Part shown: positions 34,606-40,761 of the stretch, piece after piece
Position numbering within the stretch: position 1 is the first letter of the stretch
Layout of the letters: every line of letters starts with the position of its first letter
Assembly (NCBI GenBank): GCA_021736945.1
Contig: JAIPEX010000007.1
Location: 1-40,761 of the forward strand
Direction: 5' to 3'
Length of the DNA: 40,761 bases
Source of the DNA: Halanaerobiales bacterium
GTDB taxonomy: Bacteria > Bacillota > Halanaerobiia > Halanaerobiales > M55B127
Program-made: the position numbers and the translations under genes
The notes under the pieces: generated by a model
Seen by the model: only the letters and a program-made list of their open reading frames with translations
The model's database searches: none
What the model was told of the DNA's origin: nothing

Positions 34606-35586
34606 TTATCTCAATTTATCATTATTTTTACCAGAATCTGTTAAATCTACAAGTTCATTGGGAAAGGGATCAATAAAACTTTGGCCTTTCAAATAATCAA
34701 CATCATATTCAATAATCCAAGCTTTAAGTAAGTGAATAGGAACTGATAATGGAACTTTATTTTCCCTATATTTATCACTAATATTTAAGAAAAACTCTTT
34801 TTCATCAGAAGTTAATTCGTTTTTGAAATATCCAAATATATGTTTTAGAACATTTAAGATGCTTTTATATTCTGGTTTCTTTTTAAATATTTCAATGAGT
34901 TTATTTTTATATAGATGATAAACTTTTTCTGGCTTAAGTTTTTCATGATTTGCTACGACTCTACCCAAATCTTTTAAAATATTTTGATTATAAGCCATTA
35001 GTAAATATTTGTTATCACTATGAAATTTAACTAAATCATTCATCTTTTTTGTTTCACTTATTTTTCTAAAATTAGCAAAAGTAAATAATTTTGTTAAAAA
35101 ATGTTCTCTTAGTTGTAAATTGTTTAACCGTCCATCACCTTCTACAGCTGCAAAAGGAAATTTGTCTTTAGCTTTTTGCGCAAAAAATCCTACTCCATCT
35201 TTGTGAATTACTTGCCCCTGTATATCAGAATAAACTTTTACATTTTTCGGACCACAAGATGGTGAACGTTCTTTAAAAATAAATCCATCAATACTATCAA
35301 ATTTATTTAAAAATTGTTCTGAAAAATCAAGCATTTTTTTAGTAAGTTCTTTTTCTGTTTTCGGTTGGAATAACCTAAGTTCATTTTTATTGTCCTTACT
35401 TCTGACTATTCTAATAGTTTGTCTAGGCACACCTAAACCAATTTCCATTTCAGGACAAACTGGCTGATATTCAACATACTTTCCAAGCTTATCTACAAAA
35501 TCAATATTAAACATTTGCCCACTATAATAACAGGGTTCAAAACCAAGACATTTACTGATTATCACTTTAGGTTTTACAAAATTCAT
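34606..35586 (-). CDS. DUF523 plus DUF1722 protein
   Basis: Two-domain protein of 326 aa of the kind annotated DUF523/DUF1722 (YbgA-like C-terminus). The N-terminal DUF523 half keeps conserved cysteines (SKCLGFEPCYY, PVCPEMEIGLGVPR, SPSCGPKNVKVY) that could bind a metal or cluster. The C-terminal half has the DUF1722 pattern with LMAYNQNILKDLGRVVANHEK. The DUF523 family is linked to 2-thiouracil or tRNA sulphur chemistry in some annotations, but I do not consider the function settled. It lies 14 bases after an ABC ATPase gene and before a terminator, so it is co-transcribed with that exporter, an odd partner. Confidence 0.85.
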   Translation of the reverse strand: MNFVKPKVIISKCLGFEPCYYSGQMFNIDFVDKLGKYVEYQPVCPEMEIGLGVPRQTIRIVRSKDNKNELRLFQPKTEKELTKKMLDFSEQFLNKFDSIDGFIFKERSPSCGPKNVKVYSDIQGQVIHKDGVGFFAQKAKDKFPFAAVEGDGRLNNLQLREHFLTKLFTFANFRKISETKKMNDLVKFHSDNKYLLMAYNQNILKDLGRVVANHEKLKPEKVYHLYKNKLIEIFKKKPEYKSILNVLKHIFGYFKNELTSDEKEFFLNISDKYRENKVPLSVPIHLLKAWIIEYDVDYLKGQSFIDPFPNELVDLTDSGKNNDKLR

Positions 35587-35600
35587 TTTTAATACCCCTT

Positions 35601-36530
35601 TTATTTTGTTATCAATTCCAAAAAGACCTGATGTAAACTAGCTTCACGGGTATGAATACTCAATATTTCAAATTCTTCTTTTAAGTTGTCAATATCTGCT
35701 CCAAGATTATTTTTATGCAGCGGTAATTCAATCACTATTTTATCAGTTTCTAGTTTTATGTATTTATCATCAACTATATTTTTTAGTTTATTTATTTTGG
35801 ATTCATCTCTACTAAGCACTATTTCTATTTGTTTAGTACCGAATTGGCTTTTTAATTCAGATGGAGGTGTAATAGTTACAATTTCACCTTCGTTAATAAA
35901 TGCAATCTTGTCACAAAGACGATCTGCTTCTTCCATAAAATGGGTACTCAATAAAACTGTTTTCCCTTCTGATGTAAATTGTTCAATAGCTCGATGTATC
36001 ATCTCCACTGATTGTGGATCTAATCCACTTGTTGGCTCATCTAAAATTAACAACTGTGGATCACTTAATAAAGCCCGACCAATAAGAAGTCTCTGTCTCA
36101 TACCCTTAGAATAATTTTTAACCTGTCTATCACCAGCACTACTTAAATCAAAAAAATCTAAAAGTTCTTCCACCTTTGTATATTTTACATTATACAAATC
36201 TGCAAAAAATTTAAGATTTTCCCTTCCGGTCAGTCTCTTATATAAGTTATTATTTTCAAATACAATTCCAATCTTTTGTTTAGTATTTTTACTAATTTTT
36301 TCAGATTTTTCTCCTAAAAGATAGCTTTGACCAGAGGTAGGACTCAACATACCTGTCAGAATATTTAAAGCAGTACTTTTACCGGCTCCATTTGGGCCAA
36401 GGAAGCCAAAAACTTCTCCCTTTTTAACTTTAAATGAAATCCCCTTGAGAGCCTCTACTTTACGATATTCTTTTTTTAAATTATCTATTACAATTGGATA
36501 CTCATCTATATTCAATATATTTACACCCAC
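35601..36530 (-). CDS. ABC-2 type transporter ATP-binding protein (third system)
   Basis: ATPase of up to 309 aa with a C-terminal DUF4162-like extension. Walker A GPNGAGKST, Q-loop VFENNNLYKRLTG, signature YSKGMRQRLLIGRALL, Walker B LLILDEPTSGLD, H-loop STHFMEE. The GTG at 36530 lies 1 base after the upstream stop and has no clear ribosome site; a TTG at 36515 with GGGTG 8 bases before it is a reasonable alternative. It pairs with the 340-aa permease two genes upstream. Confidence 0.88.
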   Translation of the reverse strand: MGVNILNIDEYPIVIDNLKKEYRKVEALKGISFKVKKGEVFGFLGPNGAGKSTALNILTGMLSPTSGQSYLLGEKSEKISKNTKQKIGIVFENNNLYKRLTGRENLKFFADLYNVKYTKVEELLDFFDLSSAGDRQVKNYSKGMRQRLLIGRALLSDPQLLILDEPTSGLDPQSVEMIHRAIEQFTSEGKTVLLSTHFMEEADRLCDKIAFINEGEIVTITPPSELKSQFGTKQIEIVLSRDESKINKLKNIVDDKYIKLETDKIVIELPLHKNNLGADIDNLKEEFEILSIHTREASLHQVFLELITK

Positions 36531-36531
36531 T

Positions 36532-37020
36532 TTAATCTTTGTTTATGATACCAGGATTCCACAACAAATATTTTTGATTACTATCACTAACTACAAAGGT
36601 TTCTTTTTCAATTATTTTTTCTTTTTGACTACCAGCATTTTTATAATTTGTTTTATATTTAATGGATATTTCATATACTTTAAGATTTTCCTTATCAGAT
36701 ATGATATCTTTAAAAACATCTGGCAAGTTCTCCTTAATACTAACTTTTAATACTTCGATCTCAGATATCTCAAGTTCATACTTTTCAGTATTTTTTTTCT
36801 GAAATTCGATGTATTTTTCTTTTTTTAAAACTTCCTTTATTTCAGGATGCATATGATTATAGACAACTTCATATTCGTTTTCCTGATAACTTTTATATAT
36901 ATTATATATATAATCTTCTATTTCAGTTAAATCACTTTTCTCTTCAGCAAATACTGATATCGTAAGGGTCCCTAATAATATTACTATAATTATACAAACA
37001 AAGAAATTTTTAATTTTCAT
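36532..37020 (-). CDS. Secreted accessory protein within the third ABC operon, unknown
   Basis: I do not recognise a named family. The 162-aa product has a signal peptide (VCIIIVILLGTLTISVFAEE) with cleavage likely at VFA-EE, then a charged alpha/beta domain (YIYNIYKSYQENEYEVVYNHMHPEIKEVL) that recalls small NTF2-like stress proteins outside the membrane. It starts as TAATG with the stop of the permease gene, so it is made together with the transporter. It is the second ABC operon here that carries a small extracytoplasmic protein of its own. Confidence 0.7.
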   Translation of the reverse strand: MKIKNFFVCIIIVILLGTLTISVFAEEKSDLTEIEDYIYNIYKSYQENEYEVVYNHMHPEIKEVLKKEKYIEFQKKNTEKYELEISEIEVLKVSIKENLPDVFKDIISDKENLKVYEISIKYKTNYKNAGSQKEKIIEKETFVVSDSNQKYLLWNPGIINKD

Positions 37021-38042
37021 TAACGATACACCCTCTTAAATACATAGAATAAGATACTGGATAAAACAACACCAAAAACCATTAAAATAGATAAGTTATA
37101 CCAAACTTTACTGTAATTAACACTAATACTTAATAAATTATTTATGACTTGGAATAAATAGTAAGTCGGAAAAAATTTAGCAATCATCTCTGTAAAATCA
37201 GATAGATTATATATTAAAGTTGGGAATAATAACGGGAAATAAATAATTGTGCCCATTGATCTAGCCGAAGACTGTGAATCAGACTTAGCTCCAATTATTA
37301 AGCCAATTACATTAAACACTAACGAACTTAAGAATATTGCCAATACCACCAATAAAACATTTTTTATAGGTTGTCGGTAAAATCCATTTATAAAAAGCAT
37401 GATAAGTGCGGTTACTGTAGATAAAATAACACCGGAGAGTATCTTTCCAATTAAAAACAATAAATTGTTGGCCGGAGTAATGTAAATTGCATCCATAGTC
37501 TTATTTTCTTTTTCTTCTGCAAGATTACCTGATATTATCAAGACGCCTATCATTGTTATAGTTATAGTTAACCAGATTGGTAAAAAATTAAGCTTACCTT
37601 CTATCTGATTTACTGAATTAACTTGTAATTCATATTGAGGCTCTATCCCCAAATACCTGTCAATTATGTTTTCTAATTGGTTCTGTAAAAAAAAGTAACT
37701 ATTTGTATTTGCTGCATTCAAATATAATTCAAAATCATTTTTATTATGAATATGAATTATCCCATCAATACGATCTCCAATTTCTGATTCTGCTCTTCCT
37801 ATATTGTCATAATTATATACATTTATATTAGCAATATTTGAAGTAACAAAACTATTGAAATCAGAATTAATATCATCAACTAAACCTATATTGAAATATT
37901 TATTTAGTCCAGCGTCTTCTATAATTAAAAAGAACAATGATGCTAAAAGAGGTAGTAATATGACAATAATAATTGTTTTATTACGGAAAAATTCTTTCAT
38001 ATCTTTTTTTATTACAGACTGTATAATTGATAAAAAATTCAT
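37020..38042 (-). CDS. ABC-2 type transporter permease (third system)
   Basis: Membrane protein of 340 aa of the ABC2_membrane_3/NatB-like type: one N-terminal helix, a large extracytoplasmic loop (about residues 45-155), then about five helices. The cytoplasmic segment LAEEKENKTMDAIYITPANNLLFLIGKIL is the family's conserved stretch. It is the first gene of an operon with the secreted protein, its ATPase and the DUF523/DUF1722 protein, and is divergent from the M23 peptidase gene. Substrate unknown. Confidence 0.85.
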   Translation of the reverse strand: MNFLSIIQSVIKKDMKEFFRNKTIIIVILLPLLASLFFLIIEDAGLNKYFNIGLVDDINSDFNSFVTSNIANINVYNYDNIGRAESEIGDRIDGIIHIHNKNDFELYLNAANTNSYFFLQNQLENIIDRYLGIEPQYELQVNSVNQIEGKLNFLPIWLTITITMIGVLIISGNLAEEKENKTMDAIYITPANNLLFLIGKILSGVILSTVTALIMLFINGFYRQPIKNVLLVVLAIFLSSLVFNVIGLIIGAKSDSQSSARSMGTIIYFPLLFPTLIYNLSDFTEMIAKFFPTYYLFQVINNLLSISVNYSKVWYNLSILMVFGVVLSSILFYVFKRVYR

Positions 38043-38146
38043 TTTTAATTCACCTTCAAAACTATAAAATTTTCAAAATAAAAAGGATATTTATAACTAT
38101 AAGGAAATATATAAATAACCCATAAAAAAATTAAAAGGAGTTTATT

Positions 38147-39043
38147 ATGAAAAATAAAATTAATTATAAATCCGTTATAATATCATTATCGTTAGTTTTC
38201 TTTACTTTAATAATATTATTGTCCCCTACAACCATGGGAAATGAATTAGACAAAAATTTAACTCTTAATAAAAAGACTTTGAAACAAGGTGAAATTTTAA
38301 TTATTAAAACAGACGTTTCTTCACCATTTACAAAAATTACTTTTGATGATAGAACTTATGATTTTAGAATTACAAACGAAACTAAAATTTCATTAATACC
38401 AATTTCATATTGGACTAATCCAGGCCAATATACTTTAACATTTATCAGTCCAGACCGAACTTTCAATAAATCTATTACAGTATCATCCGGTAATTTCGTT
38501 AGTAGTTATTTAGAAGTTGATAAAGAACAAGAACAAAAATTAGAACCTGAAGATGAAAAGACTATTCAAAAGAAAAAAGAAGATCAACAACTAATTAATG
38601 AAGCTAGAAGTTCAAGTTCTTCTCAAAAAATATGGGATGATAATTTCATTTGGCCTGTTAAGGGCGAGATAAGTACAGAATTTGGTGCTACTAGATATGT
38701 TAATGGCAAATTACAAAACCGCCACTCGGGTATAGATATTGCTTCCCAGAATGGAACTTCAATCAAAGCAACCAATTCTGGCATTGTAACATTAGCACAT
38801 AATTTACTTATTACAGGTAATACCATAATTATTGATCACGGTTGGAACGTTTATTCAGCTTACAGTCACCTTTCAAAAATAAACGTTGTTAATGGAGAAA
38901 AAGTTAAAAAAGGACAAAAAATTGGTGAAATTGGTTCAACTGGTTTTTCTACTGGCCCTCATCTCCATTGGACTATAAAAATTAATTCAGTATATGTCAA
39001 TCCTAAAGTTATCGTTAATAATAAAAATTTAAACTTGCAATAA
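38147..39043 (+). CDS. Secreted M23 (LytM-type) metallopeptidase
   Basis: Peptidoglycan endopeptidase-like protein of 298 aa. Signal peptide or N-terminal anchor (about 8-28), a beta-sandwich-like N-terminal domain, a charged coiled linker (about 122-155, EQEQKLEPEDEK) and a C-terminal M23 domain. Zinc ligands are present: RHSGIDIA supplies His and Asp and GPHLHW the later His pair. The strand VKGEISTEFGATR is typical. AAGGAG ribosome site. It is one of three wall-modifying enzymes in the window, but stands alone with its own terminator. Confidence 0.92.
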   Translation: MKNKINYKSVIISLSLVFFTLIILLSPTTMGNELDKNLTLNKKTLKQGEILIIKTDVSSPFTKITFDDRTYDFRITNETKISLIPISYWTNPGQYTLTFISPDRTFNKSITVSSGNFVSSYLEVDKEQEQKLEPEDEKTIQKKKEDQQLINEARSSSSSQKIWDDNFIWPVKGEISTEFGATRYVNGKLQNRHSGIDIASQNGTSIKATNSGIVTLAHNLLITGNTIIIDHGWNVYSAYSHLSKINVVNGEKVKKGQKIGEIGSTGFSTGPHLHWTIKINSVYVNPKVIVNNKNLNLQ

Positions 39044-39065
39044 TATACATCATCTCAAATAAAGA

Positions 39066-39106
39066 AAGGGAAATAACATGTTAATTATTTCCCTTCCTTT
39101 TCTTTT
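39066..39106 (+). terminator. Terminator of the M23 peptidase gene
   Basis: AAGGGAAATAA pairs perfectly with TTATTTCCCTT (11 bp, 8-base loop), followed by a pyrimidine-rich CCTTTTCTTTT tract. Confidence 0.85.
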
Positions 39107-39112
39107 AATTTG

Positions 39113-39184
39113 TTATGGAGTCATATTGTTTAAATAATATACAACAGCCCAAATCACAACTATTAAACCAATTATTTCTAACAA
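39113..39184 (-). CDS. Possible 23-aa membrane microprotein
   Basis: Too short for the ORF track. A TTG start with AAGGGAG 8 bases upstream opens a frame that translates to MLEIIGLIVVIWAVVYYLNN and three more residues before TAA. Residues 4-18 form a single hydrophobic helix with a short polar tail, the usual design of bacterial membrane microproteins. A TATAAT-like sequence lies about 60 bases upstream on the same strand. No homologue is known to me, and a chance hydrophobic frame is possible. Confidence 0.4.
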   Translation of the reverse strand: MLEIIGLIVVIWAVVYYLNNMTP

Positions 39185-39295
39185 AGATATCACTCCCTTC
39201 TTAAAACTTTTTAAACTCTATAAATACTCTATTTACTAATAAAACCAATTATATAAATATATCCTATCTCAAATCAAAAAATATAAATTAATAAT

Positions 39296-39727
39296 TTATT
39301 CATCAATTTTAATGACGGAATTTGCTCCACACTCCGGACAAATCTTTCCATGTTTTTTACAACCATGCTTCCTACGTCTTCGATTTACTTTTAAAACAAA
39401 CTCTGCACCACATTCTTTACATCTATATTTACCCTTATCAAGTTCATAATCTCCACCTTCAAATCTAAGCGCTTTCCCCTCTAATAAAGCTTCGGCTACC
39501 TTTTCATGTGCTTTGGTTATAATTCTTTGAAAGGTGGGACGGGAAATATTCATTTTTTCGGCACTTTCGTTTTGATTTAATCCCTGCAAATCTTTTAATC
39601 TTAATGCCTCTACTTCCTCTAAACTTAATAATACCTCCTCTAATTTTCTACCAGGAATTCCGGCTGGTTTAAAAAATCTTACATGAGGTATATTCTTTAT
39701 TCTTCTACGTTTAGGAGGTCTTGGCAT
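39296..39727 (-). CDS. DUF134 family DNA-binding protein with C-terminal zinc ribbon
   Basis: Protein of 143 aa from the ATG at 39727, which fits the family opening MPRPPKRRRI. The N-terminal part has the DUF134 sigma-70-region-4-like helix-turn-helix (LSLEEVEALRLKDLQGLNQNESAEKMNISRPTFQRII). The C-terminal 40 residues hold four cysteines in two pairs (CKEC and CPEC) around a basic stretch, a rubredoxin-like zinc ribbon not present in minimal DUF134 proteins. Likely a small transcription factor; target unknown. GAGGTGAT ribosome site. It lies about 66 bases after the acyltransferase gene. Confidence 0.88.
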   Translation of the reverse strand: MPRPPKRRRIKNIPHVRFFKPAGIPGRKLEEVLLSLEEVEALRLKDLQGLNQNESAEKMNISRPTFQRIITKAHEKVAEALLEGKALRFEGGDYELDKGKYRCKECGAEFVLKVNRRRRKHGCKKHGKICPECGANSVIKIDE

Positions 39728-39792
39728 CAAATCACCTCTTTTCCTTCCTTAATCATATATTATCATTAATTTAAGCATATTTAAAGATTTGT

Positions 39793-40446
39793 TTATTCAT
39801 CTTTTTCTTTGCGTTTAATTATTAGATTATATTCACCATTAAAAGGTCTTAACCCCTCTTGAAACAAATCTGTAAACCAATCCATCGTATTTGGAAAAGG
39901 TCCTTCACCTGGATAATCTGGTAAAATTTCTCTCATTTTTAAAGCAGCCCTTCTCCCAAAATCTTCATCAGTTTCTTCATCTTCACATTTCATCAATTCC
40001 CCAATTTGTATTTCTACTGGATTTCTTAAAGATAATTTTTTCGTACCAGATATTGCTATTGGTAATATTGGAATATTCATTTTTTTCGCTATAGAAAATA
40101 CGCCAAGATGAAAAGGGAATATTTCTCCTTCGGCATGTCCAAGTCTGCCTTCAGGAAAAACTGCTAAATTATTACCGTTTTTTATAATTCGCATCATTGC
40201 CCTTAAAGCTTTAATTCTGGATTTAGGATTATCTCTCTCGATTGGTACAATAGGTTTCCCCATAAAATCTATAAATTGTTTTTGAACTTTTGTATCATAA
40301 ATCCCTTCATTCTCTGCTATAAATATTATTTTAGGACTAGAAGGAAAACTCATTAATATAAAAAATGGATCACTCCAGTTTAAGTGATTAGAGATAATTA
40401 TATAATTTCTATTTTGGGGAATATTGTTTTTACCTTTCACTTTCAC
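39793..40446 (-). CDS. 1-acyl-glycerol-3-phosphate acyltransferase (PlsC-like)
   Basis: Membrane-associated acyltransferase that puts the second acyl chain on lysophosphatidic acid, or a related lysophospholipid acyltransferase. The catalytic HxxxxD motif is SNHLNWSDPFF, and the substrate site is VFPEGRLGHAEG. The annotated GTG start gives 217 aa but has no ribosome site, and it cuts off the amphipathic N-terminal helix. The same frame continues upstream for 26 codons (QFYIAKYIVKGLFNILFNVK) to a TGA at 40531-40533, directly next to GAGGGGGG. No ATG, GTG or TTG lies in that stretch at usable spacing, so initiation at ATT or ATA (40515-40524) is likely; see findings. Confidence 0.85.
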   Translation of the reverse strand: MKVKGKNNIPQNRNYIIISNHLNWSDPFFILMSFPSSPKIIFIAENEGIYDTKVQKQFIDFMGKPIVPIERDNPKSRIKALRAMMRIIKNGNNLAVFPEGRLGHAEGEIFPFHLGVFSIAKKMNIPILPIAISGTKKLSLRNPVEIQIGELMKCEDEETDEDFGRRAALKMREILPDYPGEGPFPNTMDWFTDLFQEGLRPFNGEYNLIIKRKEKDE

Positions 40447-40686
40447 ATTAAATAATATATTAAATAAACCTTTTACTATATATTTGGCAATATAGAACTG
40501 AACTGGTGGATTTGATATAATAATCCCCCCTCAAATAACTACTTTTCTATTATAAATATATATTTCTATATAAATTTACAGACACCTTTTTTAGATATTA
40601 AATACTTAATATCAACTCCATTATTTAGATTGCAAGGTTTAATGCACGGTTTTTTTGGTTTTGAACTTGGATAAGCCCGAATTAGA

Positions 40687-40761
40687 CTAGATAACCCCTC
40701 TAGCATGTTGAAATAACTGCCGTGATGTCTTGAAATCAAACATTTTCCTGGGATAAGTATT
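40687..40761 (-). pseudogene. C-terminal end of an IS30-like transposase, cut by the window edge
   Basis: The last 24 codons of an open frame enter from the right edge. They read NTYPRKMFDFKTSRQLFQ and six more residues before TAG, resembling the end of IS30-family transposases (NxRPRKxLGxxTPxEVF). Whether the gene is intact cannot be seen. The 150 bases to its left hold no gene; an insertion-sequence end would be expected at about 40600-40660, where the minus strand reads GTGCATTAAACCTTGCAATC, but the terminal repeat cannot be fixed without the other end. Confidence 0.5.

Noticed and set aside
35686-36114. 142-aa plus-strand ORF antisense to the ABC ATPase
   Set aside because: Shadow of a well-conserved ATPase with all motifs on the minus strand.
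36445-36750. 101-aa plus-strand ORF rich in Phe/Ile
   Set aside because: Lies across two real minus-strand genes and has the composition of AT-rich antisense sequence.

Overview
The window is AT-rich (roughly 30% G+C by eye), densely packed and mostly transcribed from the minus strand. Gene content (DUF4914, DUF134, FbpABC, FetAB, LivKHMGF, AfsR/MalT-like regulator), frequent TTG/GTG starts and G-rich Shine-Dalgarno sites fit an anaerobic Bacillota lineage. Halanaerobiales is my best guess, from overall resemblance only. No rRNA, tRNA, CRISPR or complete mobile element was seen.

Layout. (1) 1-3920: a small unknown gene and a Fur-type iron operon fbpA-fbpB-fbpC with a strong promoter and a Fur-like box. 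(2) 3921-12998: one apparent nine-gene minus-strand operon: KAS III-like B, SDR reductase, CoA-transferase, livK-livH-livM-livG-livF, KAS III-like A, then a terminator. (3) 13003-16273: a 1073-aa MalT-like ATPase/TPR regulator with a C-terminal SARP-type (winged helix plus BTAD) module. (4) 16404-18563, plus strand: a small secreted protein, then an acetyl-CoA acetyltransferase (thiolase). (5) 18589-25193: cold-shock protein, FetAB-type ABC exporter, DUF4914 P-loop protein, M15 peptidase and L,D-transpeptidase. (6) 25265-27520: DUF155/RMD1-like protein, methyltransferase, DUF456 protein. (7) 27643-34480: response regulator, histidine kinase, then two ABC-2 type transporters around a small membrane protein. 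(8) 34556-38042: a third ABC-2 transporter with a secreted accessory protein and a DUF523/DUF1722 protein. (9) 38147-40761: M23 peptidase, a possible 23-aa membrane microprotein, DUF134 protein, PlsC-like acyltransferase, and the C-terminal end of an IS30-like transposase cut by the window edge.

The most interesting system is regions 2-4. Three promoters (two in tandem before the KAS/Liv operon, one before the thiolase) carry direct repeats of G[T/C]AAC at exactly 11-bp spacing, and the last repeat always lies 10 bp from a -10 hexamer. This is the architecture known for SARP activators, and the only SARP-domain gene in the window lies between the two targets. I infer a regulon that imports a small carboxylate-like compound (LivKHMGF), activates it with CoA, oxidises or reduces a 3-hydroxy/3-oxo intermediate (SDR) and cleaves or condenses it (thiolase and two KAS III-like proteins with altered catalytic residues). 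The substrate and the direction of the pathway cannot be read from the sequence.

The only gene-free stretch over 300 bases is 16982-17324. It holds a terminator, a possible distal promoter and the SARP-like operator of the thiolase gene.
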